Of a DNA stretch of 32,819 nucleotides, positions 7,517-14,408 are shown piece after piece. This stretch comes from Streptomyces milbemycinicus (lineage in GTDB: Bacteria > Actinomycetota > Actinomycetes > Streptomycetales > Streptomycetaceae). Both the position numbers and the translations under genes were made by a program. The notes beneath the pieces are model-generated. The model saw only the letters and a program-made list of their open reading frames with translations, had not been told where the DNA came from and ran no database searches. Within the stretch, counting starts at the first letter, position 1; every line of letters begins with the position of its first letter. The stretch covers positions 1-32,819 of the forward strand of contig NZ_MUNE01000395.1 in NCBI RefSeq assembly GCF_002154605.1. The letters are read 5' to 3'.

Positions 7517-8547
7517 GCACCCACGGCAGCAGCACGCACGGCTCCACCCCGTACGGGAGCTTCCCCGGCGCCCGGCCGCGCCGACTGCGGGTGAACGCGG
7601 CCATGCGGCGCATGGTCGCCGAGACCCGGCTGCACCCGGCCGAGCTGATCCTGCCCGCCTTCGTCACGGAGGGCGCGACTGAGCCGATGCCGCTGGCCGC
7701 GATGCCGGGCGTCGTCCAGCACACCCGCGACTCGCTGCGGAAGGCGGCTGTCGAGGCGGTCGAGGCCGGCGTCGGCGGGATCATGATCTACGGCGTGCCG
7801 GAGACGGCCAAGAAGGACGCGATCGGCTCGCCGGGCACCGACCCGGACGGCATCCTCCAGGTCGCCCTCCGCGATGTGCGGTCCGAGGTCGGCGACGAAC
7901 TGGTCGTCATGTCCGACCTGTGCCTGGACGAGCACACCGACCACGGCCACTGCGGCGTGCTCGACGCCGAGGGCCGGGTCGACAACGACGCGACGCTGGA
8001 GCGCTACGCCGAGATGGCGCGGGTGCAGGCGGACGCGGGCGCCCATGTGCTCGGCGCGAGCGGAATGATGGACGGCCAGGTCGGGGTCGCCCGGGCGGCC
8101 CTGGACGGCATCGGCCGCCAGGACGTGTCGATCCTCGCCTACGCCGTCAAGTACGCCTCGGCCTTCTACGGACCCTTCCGCGAGGCCGTGGCGTCCTCGC
8201 TCAAGGGCGACCGCAAGACCTACCAGCAGGACGGGGCCAACGCCCGGGAGGCGCTGCGCGAACTGGCGCTGGACCTGGCCGAGGGCGCCGACATGGTGAT
8301 GGTCAAGCCCGCGCTGCCGTACCTGGACATCCTGCGCCGGATCGCGGACGAGGCGGACGTGCCGGTCGCCGCGTACCAGATCTCCGGCGAGTACGCGATG
8401 GTCGAGGCCGCCGCGGCCAATGGATGGATCGACCGGAACCAGGCGATCATGGAGACGCTGACGTCCGTACGGCGGGCGGGGGCGGGCATGGTCCTGACCT
8501 ACTGGGCGACCGAGGTCGCGCAGTGGCTGAACCGGGGCGACGTCTGA
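7513..8547 (+). CDS. hemB: Delta-aminolevulinic acid dehydratase (porphobilinogen synthase)
   Basis: It condenses two 5-aminolevulinate molecules into porphobilinogen. The product has 344 residues with catalytic Lys213 ([12 protein letters not shown]) and Schiff-base Lys265 ([10 protein letters not shown]). The metal site reads [14 protein letters not shown]: Cys137 and Cys147 are present, but the middle Cys of zinc enzymes is Asp139, which suggests altered metal use (Mg2+-assisted or mixed). The start is TTG 7513, overlapping the hemD stop as TTGA; a GGAGG 9 bases upstream supports it and no ATG or GTG is available before the conserved region. It is the last gene of the heme operon. A hairpin terminator follows 10 bases after the stop. 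Chemically it acts before hemC although encoded after it. Confidence 0.96.
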   Translation: MSTHGSSTHGSTPYGSFPGARPRRLRVNAAMRRMVAETRLHPAELILPAFVTEGATEPMPLAAMPGVVQHTRDSLRKAAVEAVEAGVGGIMIYGVPETAKKDAIGSPGTDPDGILQVALRDVRSEVGDELVVMSDLCLDEHTDHGHCGVLDAEGRVDNDATLERYAEMARVQADAGAHVLGASGMMDGQVGVARAALDGIGRQDVSILAYAVKYASAFYGPFREAVASSLKGDRKTYQQDGANAREALRELALDLAEGADMVMVKPALPYLDILRRIADEADVPVAAYQISGEYAMVEAAAANGWIDRNQAIMETLTSVRRAGAGMVLTYWATEVAQWLNRGDV

Positions 8548-8557
8548 GGCAGCCGGA

Positions 8558-8583
8558 CAGGCCGCCCGGGGTCGGGCGGCCTG
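8558..8583. terminator. Bidirectional terminator between hemB and the reductase gene
   Basis: CAGGCCGCCC and GGGCGGCCTG form a perfect 10-bp stem with a 6-base loop between two convergent genes. U-tracts are absent, as is common in Streptomyces. Confidence 0.75.
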
Positions 8584-8605
8584 CTGACGGAGGACGGGCG
8601 GCGGT

Positions 8606-9607
8606 TCAGGACGTGTCGACGATCCGGGTGAGTTGCGCGGCGGTGACCGTGCCCGGGGTACGGCGCTCGCGCGCGCACTCGTTCGCGGTGCGCCGCAGCG
8701 CCTCGTTGACCGGGGTCGGCACCCCGTGGAGCCGGCCCAGTAGCACGATCTCGCCGTTCAGATAGTCCGCCTCGACGGTTCCGGAGCCCCGGACCAGGCT
8801 CTGCCACGACGAGCCGCCGCCCCGCGCCGCACCGCCGGCGACGGGGCGTATGTCCATCTTTCCGGCGCGCACCGCGCTCTGCTCGGCGTCGCTCGCGCGG
8901 TCGATGCCCGCCGCGTCGAAGACGGCGCTCGCCTCCGCCTTCGCGCGCCGTACCAGGGCCGCCGCCTCCTCGCCCCCGTCCGGCCCGCAGACCGCCTCCA
9001 CAGCGTTGGCGACGTTGTTGAGCAGCTTGGCGTACTTCCAGCGCATCACGTCCGGCACGACCGGCGCGAGGAAGTGGGACTTCTCCAGGTCGGCCGCGAT
9101 CAGCCGGACCGTCTCGTCCGCTCCGGACGGATAGCGGCCCAGGTGGAGCGCGCCGGTGCAGGGCGCGCAGGGGGCTATGACCTCGCCCGGCTCCAGGTAG
9201 GTGGCGGGCAGCCAGACGCACATCGCGTACACCCGGCGGAAGCGCCGCAGCGCCAGCCGCTCGCTCTCCACGCCGTTCTGCGCGCACACCAGCGGCAGCC
9301 GGTCGGCCGCCGTCCCGCCGCCGGCCACCGGGCGGGGCGCCCAGGCGTCCAGCGCGGCCACGCTGTCCTGGGTCTTCACGGCCAGGACCAGCACGTCGTC
9401 GGGGCGCAGCTCGACGGCCTCGGGCCGGTCGGCCACGGGCACCGGGAGCCGGTGTGTGCCGTCGGGCGTCAGCAGCCGCAGCCCGTCCCGCCGCAGCGCC
9501 TCGTAGTGCGCTCCGCGCGCCACCAGGACGACGTCGTGCCCGCTCTGGGCGAGCCGCCCGCCGATCGCGCCTCCGACGGCGCCCGCTCCGATGACGACGT
9601 AGCGCAT
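8606..9607 (-). CDS. Ketopantoate reductase (PanE/ApbA) family NADP-dependent oxidoreductase
   Basis: The 333-residue protein begins MRYVVIGAGAVGGAIGGRLA, a Rossmann NADP site, and contains LVLAVKTQD, VCAQNGVE (the QNG signature) and KYAKLLNNVANAV, where Lys and Asn match the catalytic residues of 2-dehydropantoate 2-reductases. The C-terminal helical domain ends with the usual SSWQSLVRG and VEADYLNGEIV. Many paralogues of this family do not make pantoate, so the substrate is open and no panE symbol is given. ATG 9607 has GGGGAG about 6 bases upstream; the open frame extends further but without conservation. It is convergent to hemB and 46 bases downstream of the SUKH gene on the same strand, with which it may be co-transcribed. 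Confidence 0.9.
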   Translation of the reverse strand: MRYVVIGAGAVGGAIGGRLAQSGHDVVLVARGAHYEALRRDGLRLLTPDGTHRLPVPVADRPEAVELRPDDVLVLAVKTQDSVAALDAWAPRPVAGGGTAADRLPLVCAQNGVESERLALRRFRRVYAMCVWLPATYLEPGEVIAPCAPCTGALHLGRYPSGADETVRLIAADLEKSHFLAPVVPDVMRWKYAKLLNNVANAVEAVCGPDGGEEAAALVRRAKAEASAVFDAAGIDRASDAEQSAVRAGKMDIRPVAGGAARGGGSSWQSLVRGSGTVEADYLNGEIVLLGRLHGVPTPVNEALRRTANECARERRTPGTVTAAQLTRIVDTS

Positions 9608-9653
9608 CCCGGCTCCCCTTTCGCCCGTCCCTTTGCTGGTTCGGGCCGTCACG

Positions 9654-10664
9654 CTACCGCCCAAGATCCGCCGTACCGTCGGCGGGCCAGGGCCTGTTGT
9701 AGTTCATGAACCAGTGGGCGGCGAAGTCGGCGGGCATGGAGTAGGGGTGCTCGGGGTCGGCGAGCATGCGGAAGACGAACTCCGTGGTGGTCATGGCGAA
9801 CCGGGTCCCGGCTTCGGGGCCGACCTCCGTGACATAGACGGGCCACGCGTCGGGGTCGGGCCCTTCGGTGATCCAGTAGAACGACGTCTCGTGCTCGGTG
9901 CCCGCCCACGGCAGCAGCCCGCCAGGCTCGGGGAACGGCGGGTGCGGCTCCCAGGACGGGGTGCCGTGAGCCTTCGCCCAACCGGACGCGAACTCGGCGC
10001 CTTTGACGATGTCGGCCGGCAGACGGACGTCCAGGAAGCCGTCGAAGGCGCCGTCCCCGAACGTCTCGACCAGCTTCTTGTAGTCGCTCGGCAGCGCCGT
10101 GCCCAGCCGCTCCTCGGCCGCCGCGCAGTCGGCCGTACGGATCCGGCCCGAGTACATCCGGTCCAGGCGGATCGGGTCGATGCCGACCTGGTCCGCGTCC
10201 CAGCCGGTCACGGCGACGAGCCGGTCCAGCCAGGAGGCGTCGGCGGGCAGCTCGTCCGGCGCCGGGGTGGTGCGCGGGGCCACGACCACCGCAAGCCGCG
10301 CCTCCCCGCCGACGCGGACCACGCCGCAGCCGATCCACCGGCCGGCGAACGCCCAGGCGCGCATCTCGGCGACGCGCTCGCCGTCCCCGAAGGGAGCGAT
10401 GAGCGGCAGCCCCGTCCGCTCGCTCGCGGCGGGGTCGGCACGCCCTTCCGATACGAGGGTGCGCGGCTCCCCGTACCAGTTGCTGAGGGTCTCCACGAGC
10501 TCGCTCAGGCCCACCCCGTCGGGGATCGTCAGGCACGCATGCCCCGCCCCGTGCCCGGCCGACCGGCAGTCCAGGACCCGGGTGTCCGGCCACACCATGC
10601 CGTGAAGGGCCGGCAGCAGTTCGTCTTCGTTCACAGGAGACAGTGAAGCGCGTGCCACTGACAT
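9654..10664 (-). CDS. SMI1/KNR4 (SUKH) family protein
   Basis: The 336-residue protein is cytoplasmic, with no signal peptide or membrane span. The region around residues 180-300 carries the SUKH pattern (CAAAEERLGTALPSDYKKLVE, FLDVRLP, Trp-rich LLPWAGTEHETSFYWITEG). The N-terminal 130 residues are a separate domain I do not recognise. SUKH proteins commonly act as immunity proteins against polymorphic or contact-dependent nuclease toxins, or as general scaffold or decoy proteins. No toxin gene is adjacent, so this would be an orphan. GTG 10634 (VNEDELLPAL) is an alternative start; neither start has a strong ribosome-binding site. It lies between the reductase and the globin gene on the same strand with short gaps. 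Confidence 0.82.
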   Translation of the reverse strand: MSVARASLSPVNEDELLPALHGMVWPDTRVLDCRSAGHGAGHACLTIPDGVGLSELVETLSNWYGEPRTLVSEGRADPAASERTGLPLIAPFGDGERVAEMRAWAFAGRWIGCGVVRVGGEARLAVVVAPRTTPAPDELPADASWLDRLVAVTGWDADQVGIDPIRLDRMYSGRIRTADCAAAEERLGTALPSDYKKLVETFGDGAFDGFLDVRLPADIVKGAEFASGWAKAHGTPSWEPHPPFPEPGGLLPWAGTEHETSFYWITEGPDPDAWPVYVTEVGPEAGTRFAMTTTEFVFRMLADPEHPYSMPADFAAHWFMNYNRPWPADGTADLGR

Positions 10665-10691
10665 CGGCCCCGACGGGGCGTGCCGACGGGC

Positions 10692-11150
10692 CTACTGGAG
10701 GCCGTTCCAGCCCCAGCGCGGGGTCGGGCCCGGCTCGCCGAGGTCCTGGCCGACGGGTTCGGCGGAGACATTGCGGGCGATCTTGGTGCCCCAGTCGAAG
10801 TACTCCACGACGCGGCGGCGCAGCAGCTCGTCGTCCGGGAGCTCCTTCTCCACGGCGGCCGTCATCAGCTCCATCCAGCGGGTCCGCTGCTCCTCGGTGA
10901 TCGCCAGCCCGAGATGCGACCGCAGCAGGGACTGGTGGCCGCCCAGTTCCTCGGTGAAGCGGGCGGGGCCCGAGAAGATCTCGGCGAGCCAGACGGCGAC
11001 GTGCTCGATATGGGTACGGCTGAAGTTGGCGAAGACCGGGGCCAGCAGCGCGTCCTCCAGGACCGCTTCGTAGAAGGTGTCGCTCAGCCGGCGCAGGGTG
11101 TCCATCCCGCCGATGGCGTCGTACAGCGTCGTCTCGGTGCGCTCGCTCAT
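10692..11150 (-). CDS. Truncated hemoglobin, group II (GlbO-like)
   Basis: The 152-residue globin begins MSERTETTLYDAIGGMDTLR and has the 2-on-2 globin pattern: YDAIGG at the start, FYEAVLEDALLAPVF in helices B-E, and proximal His79 in LLRSHLGLAI. It ends PTPRWGWNG, a tail I recall from actinobacterial group II globins. Likely roles are oxygen or NO/peroxide handling. ATG 11150 is chosen over longer open frame because GGGGAAAG precedes it and conservation starts here. Its position a few kilobases from the heme operon is suggestive, but it lies on the other strand and is not part of it. Confidence 0.92.
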   Translation of the reverse strand: MSERTETTLYDAIGGMDTLRRLSDTFYEAVLEDALLAPVFANFSRTHIEHVAVWLAEIFSGPARFTEELGGHQSLLRSHLGLAITEEQRTRWMELMTAAVEKELPDDELLRRRVVEYFDWGTKIARNVSAEPVGQDLGEPGPTPRWGWNGLQ

Positions 11151-11297
11151 GCCGTTTCTTTCCCCGTCGTGGCCGTCGTGGGCGCGCTCCGCGACCGTGC
11201 GGAGCTGCTGATCTCGTCGCGTCTCAGGCTGGGCGAAGAGCGGCGGGAAGCCCAGGGGGTTCACCCTGGGCGCAGGAAGCGGTGGTTGGGATTCCGG

Positions 11298-11336
11298 GCT
11301 GCTGTCACGGCCCCGGTGAAGGGCCGTGACAGCAGC
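11298..11336 (-). terminator. Terminator of the AMIN-like gene
   Basis: Perfect 16-bp stem (11298-11313 with 11321-11336) and a 7-base loop, 33 bases past the minus-strand stop at 11370 and ahead of the globin gene. Confidence 0.85.
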
Positions 11337-11369
11337 GCCCGAGTCAGTGCCCGAGGCCAGCGCCCGAGG

Positions 11370-11963
11370 TCAGCGCGCGGTGGCCCAGGAGTGGGCGACG
11401 TCGACGATCAGCCGGTCGCCCGACTGGAGGACCCGGAACGGCAGCCGGGCGCGCACGCCGAGCCCGACCTGGGTCTCACCCTCGAAGCTGGCGCCGTAGC
11501 GGGTGTCCTTGAAGGTGCGGTACCCGGCGATGTTCACCCCGGGCAGCGGCTTCCCGGCCCGCCCCGGATACGTCTCGCCGCCGGCCTCCGGGTCATAGCT
11601 CGGCGCGGCCACATGGATCTCCAGGATCGCACCGCCGCCCACGGCGATCGGGTCGCCGGAGCCGAGCTGGTACATCGCGTCGACGTAGCCGACGCGGTAG
11701 CCGGTCTGGCCGGCCGCCGTGCCGCCCTTGATGTCGAACACCAGGCGGTCGTAGCACGTGTGTTGTCCGGCCCTGATGTTCTTCAGCGGCTTGTAGTTCG
11801 CATCTTGCGCGGTCTTCTCGCCGCTGCCCCACGCGGTCGCACAGGCCTCTGCCGAAGCGTTGGCCGTCCTCGACGTGGTGACGGCACCGGCCGTCCCCGC
11901 CGTCGCCGCCAGTCCGGCGCCGGCCAGCGTGAGCGCCGCGAGTGCGGTCCCCCAGCGTCGCAT
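11370..11963 (-). CDS. Secreted AMIN-like domain protein
   Basis: The 197-residue protein has a signal peptide (MRRWGTALAALTLAGAGLAA, cleavage likely near GTAGA/VTT). The mature part shows YDRLVFDIKG, GYRVGYVDAMYQLGSGDPIAV, and a C-terminal QSGDRLIVDVAHS, which is the pattern of the actinobacterial AMIN-like beta-domain that may bind cell-wall polymers. Two Cys (ACATAWGSG and HTCYDR) could form a disulfide. ATG 11963 has GGAGG 5 bases upstream. No enzymatic domain is present. A strong hairpin terminator follows. The function is unproven. Confidence 0.75.
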   Translation of the reverse strand: MRRWGTALAALTLAGAGLAATAGTAGAVTTSRTANASAEACATAWGSGEKTAQDANYKPLKNIRAGQHTCYDRLVFDIKGGTAAGQTGYRVGYVDAMYQLGSGDPIAVGGGAILEIHVAAPSYDPEAGGETYPGRAGKPLPGVNIAGYRTFKDTRYGASFEGETQVGLGVRARLPFRVLQSGDRLIVDVAHSWATAR

Positions 11964-12084
11964 GACTTCCTCCAAAAGATCGGTTGCCAGTTACGTGACG
12001 TCCGACTGCCCCGGTTGGGAGGAGGTTGTCCGCGTCGGCGATTTTCTGCCAGGCCGATCGGGAAGTTTGTCGCAAACCATGCGG

Positions 12085-12282
12085 CTAGGGGTTGAGGTGG
12101 TCGAATTCACCTGCCTTGGCGGCGCGTATGAAGTCGCCGAGCCGGGCGGGGGTGGTGGTGAGGACCGTGTCGGGGGCCTCGCTCTCACGGAGACGGATGG
12201 TTCCGTCGGCGTCGGAGGCGACGTTGAGGCAGTTGCTTGCCGCTTGGCAATACGAGGACTTGTGCCAAACCAGAGTGGACAA
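12085..12282 (-). CDS. DUF397 protein (small partner of the XRE regulator)
   Basis: The 65-residue product matches DUF397: VWHKSSYCQAASNCLNVA, DGTIRLRESEAPDTVLTTTPA, and ARLGDFIRAAKAGEFDH. These small proteins nearly always sit next to an XRE/DUF5753 regulator in Streptomyces, and members affect development and antibiotic production. The start is TTG 12282 with AGGA just upstream, 12 bases after the XRE stop, so the two are translated together. No signal peptide or membrane span is seen. In WhiJ-type systems the DUF397 partner is thought to modulate the regulator; that is inferred here. Confidence 0.93.
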   Translation of the reverse strand: MSTLVWHKSSYCQAASNCLNVASDADGTIRLRESEAPDTVLTTTPARLGDFIRAAKAGEFDHLNP

Positions 12283-12294
12283 CGTTCCTGCCTT

Positions 12295-13146
12295 TCAGAG
12301 GGATCGTGCGATGTCGTGGATCAGGTCCCGGGACTTGTCCGCCTTGAGGGCGAGGCATTCCATCCGGTCAAGGATGCTGCGGTAAGTGTCCAACTGGGTG
12401 ACGGCGTCAAGGAATACGGGACCATGAGCCTCGTCGACCTGAACGGTGTCGAGCTGGCGCACCCGTCCGGTGGCGTAGAGGATCGTCTGTCCTGGGGCGG
12501 GGAAGGCTCCTGCCGCGAATGGCAGGACGAGGGTAGTGATGTTGTCGCGGTCGCTCATCTCGAGGATGTGGTCGAGCTGCGCCCGAGTGGTCGCCGTGCC
12601 GCCGAACTGCATGCGCAGCGCGGCCTCATGGATGATCGCGGTGTACTCGAGAGGGTCATCCCGGTGAAGCACCGCCTGACGTTTGACGCGGTGGGAGACG
12701 CGGTGCTCCACCTCGTGGGGCGGAATCGGCGGCACCGTTTCCTGAAACAGGGCTCGCGCGTGGTCAACGGTCTGGAGCAAACCGGGCAGCGTGGCTGTTT
12801 GTGCGGTGCGCAACGTCACGGCGTGATACTCGAATTCGGCCAGGTCCAGAAAGCCGTTGGGCAGGACGCCTCGGTACTCCTCCCACCAGTGGCGGGTGCG
12901 ATCGCCCGTCATCGCGACCAGTGCGTCGATGAGTTGCTGATCCGCGCAGCCGTAGCGGCGTGCGATCGTGCGCACCCGCTCCGCGCTCAGCCCCACGCGG
13001 CCGGTCTCGATACTGCTGACCTTGGCACGGTCAAGGCCGAGCATCGCCGCCGCCTCAACGGTTGACCGGCCTGAGCGTTCGCGCAGCTTGCGCAGTTCGG
13101 CCCCCAGGCGCTGCTGGCGGGGTGTGGGTGAACTCCTGGGTGGCAT
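12295..13146 (-). CDS. XRE-family regulator with DUF5753 (WhiJ-like)
   Basis: The 283-residue protein carries an N-terminal XRE helix-turn-helix at about residues 13-66 (LGAELRKLRERSG, STVEAAAMLGLDRAKVSSIE) and a C-terminal DUF5753 sensor domain (EFEYHAVTLRTAQTATLPGLLQT, RQAVLHRDDPLEYTAIIHEAALR, ILEMSDRDNITTLVLPFAAG). ATG 13146 with GGAGAGAAG upstream is preferred over a longer frame. It is divergent from a HATPase gene and upstream of DUF397, the classical whiJ/abaA-like trio that occurs in many paralogues and represses differentiation until relieved. The divergent gap (13147-13286) likely holds its operator. Confidence 0.93.
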   Translation of the reverse strand: MPPRSSPTPRQQRLGAELRKLRERSGRSTVEAAAMLGLDRAKVSSIETGRVGLSAERVRTIARRYGCADQQLIDALVAMTGDRTRHWWEEYRGVLPNGFLDLAEFEYHAVTLRTAQTATLPGLLQTVDHARALFQETVPPIPPHEVEHRVSHRVKRQAVLHRDDPLEYTAIIHEAALRMQFGGTATTRAQLDHILEMSDRDNITTLVLPFAAGAFPAPGQTILYATGRVRQLDTVQVDEAHGPVFLDAVTQLDTYRSILDRMECLALKADKSRDLIHDIARSL

Positions 13147-13226
13147 GGCTTCTCTCCTTGGTCGCGCACAGTCTGCCGTTGTCACTGCACAAGATCTAAC
13201 GAGGTACTAGTTTCCCAAAGTCCGTA

Positions 13227-13236
13227 GTACGCGTAC
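13227..13236. promoter_or_regulatory. Perfect palindrome in the XRE/ATPase divergent promoter region
   Basis: GTACGCGTAC is a 10-bp perfect palindrome midway between the two divergent genes. It is a candidate binding site for the adjacent XRE regulator; a GGTACTAG element lies about 20 bases to the left. Short palindromes arise by chance in GC-rich DNA. Confidence 0.3.
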
Positions 13237-13286
13237 CCCGGATGCCTTACGGTGTGTGTCAAGTCACTCACGCAACGGAGACGCGT

Positions 13287-13724
13287 ATGTGCAACGACCC
13301 TCGTGTGCCCGAAGACTGGGACTACACCCTCCAGTTCCCCCGCGACCCCCTCGCCCCGCGCATCGCCCGCCGCATGCTGCGGCTCATCCTCGAAGAGCAC
13401 GGCGTGCACGATCTGGCCGACACCGCCGAGCTGCTGGCGTCCGAGCTCGTCACGAACACTTACGCCCACTCCGACGGCCCGGCGTCCATGAACGTCAGGT
13501 GAAGCGACAAGCGGGTGCGCGTCAGCGTCTGTGACACCAACCCCCAACTCCCGGCCCTGACCACGGACTGGGCCGGTGACGCCGACGCCGAGCAGGGCCG
13601 TGGAATCGGCCTTCTAGATGTGATCGCCGACAGCTGGGGCGGCTGCGCCATCGGCGACGAGCTGTTCGGGATCGGGGGCAAGACCGTCTGGTTCGAGCTC
13701 GGAGAGGGCTGGCGGGACGCCTGA
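13287..13724 (+). pseudogene. HATPase (anti-sigma-like serine kinase fold) gene interrupted by TGA
   Basis: One continuous frame of 145 sense codons encodes a small GHKL ATPase of the RsbW/abaA-associated type, but codon 72 (13500-13502) is TGA. Before it come the helix and N-box LASELVTNTYAHSDGP; after it come VRVSVCDTNPQLP (G1 box) and GRGIGLLDVIADSWGG (G2 box), ending in TVWFELGEG. Family members usually have Trp at this position (VRW followed by a basic or Gly stretch), so a single TGG to TGA change explains it. ATG 13287 has GGAG 8 bases upstream. A downstream GTG 13515 could restart translation of the C-terminal half. It could be a true nonsense mutation, a sequencing error or readthrough; the protein as it stands cannot form the whole ATP site. 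Confidence 0.85.
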
Positions 13725-13782
13725 CGGCGGGCGCGGGCGCGGGAAGCTAACTCAGGAAATGCTCAACAAACGCGGGAAGTTG

Positions 13783-13811
13783 TTCACGGCCGGAAACGCC
13801 CTGGCTAATCT
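13783..13811 (+). promoter_or_regulatory. Predicted promoter of the small secreted protein gene
   Basis: TTCACG (13783-13788), a 17-base spacer and TAATCT (13806-13811), giving a leader of about 60 bases before GTG 13881. The words TTCACGGCCG and GCTA..ATCT recur upstream of the secreted-protein gene at 25741. Confidence 0.5.
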
Positions 13812-13880
13812 TCCGGCTCAAGTTCACCGCACCGCAGGCCCGTTGATGTGGCCTGTCCCAGAAAAATCAAGGAGCACCCT

Positions 13881-14294
13881 GTGCCGAAGCTTCGGAGGCC
13901 CAGCAAGGGGGCCGGGCTGCGGATTGCTGCGGTCCTCGCCGCCGCCGTCTCGCTGCCCGTCCTGGCCTCGCCGAACGCCCACGCCATCGCTTGGGACCAC
14001 ACGATCCACTCGGACGACGGGGACCCCGGGGCCCGCCTGCGGTTCGAGGCCAACGGCGACATCGTCGAGCTCTGCGATATCGAGGCCGACGGCTTCGCCG
14101 CCTACGCCGAGATCTACGACCCCAAAACCGGCCAAACCCGCACCCTCACTGTCGGCGGCAACGGCAACTGCAAGCGCCGCGACGCCTCCGACTCTGGATG
14201 GAACCTCGTCGAAGGCCGCAAATACAGCTTCATGGTGGCCCTGACAGAGGGCAATTACATCGCCTATCCAGACGACGAAACCTGGACGGCCTGA
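13881..14294 (+). CDS. Small secreted protein of unknown function
   Basis: The 137-residue product has a typical signal peptide: basic start VPKLRRPSKGAGLR, hydrophobic IAAVLAAAVSLPVLA, cleavage after NAHA. The mature protein of about 100 residues has two Cys (ELCDIEAD, GNCKRRDA) that may form a disulfide, and Tyr/Asp-rich beta-type segments (LRFEANGDIVELC, YAEIYDPKTGQTRTL). I do not recognise a domain. GTG 13881 is chosen because AAGGAG lies 7-8 bases upstream and the signal peptide then has normal length. A hairpin terminator follows. In overall plan it resembles the protein at 25741-26151. Confidence 0.75.
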   Translation: MPKLRRPSKGAGLRIAAVLAAAVSLPVLASPNAHAIAWDHTIHSDDGDPGARLRFEANGDIVELCDIEADGFAAYAEIYDPKTGQTRTLTVGGNGNCKRRDASDSGWNLVEGRKYSFMVALTEGNYIAYPDDETWTA

Positions 14295-14327
14295 CACACA
14301 ACCCCACCGGGTACGCCGGCTGACGCA

Positions 14328-14354
14328 GCGGATCGGGGGTTATCCCCCGTCCGC
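14328..14354 (+). terminator. Terminator after the small secreted protein gene
   Basis: GCGGA-T-CGGGGG pairs with CCCCCG-TCCGC around TTAT: an 11-bp stem with one bulged T, 33 bases after the stop. Confidence 0.7.
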
Positions 14355-14408
14355 AGTGGCCAGTTGGCCTGATGGGACTTCTGAGTGGATTGCGCGAGGC
14401 TCAAGGCC

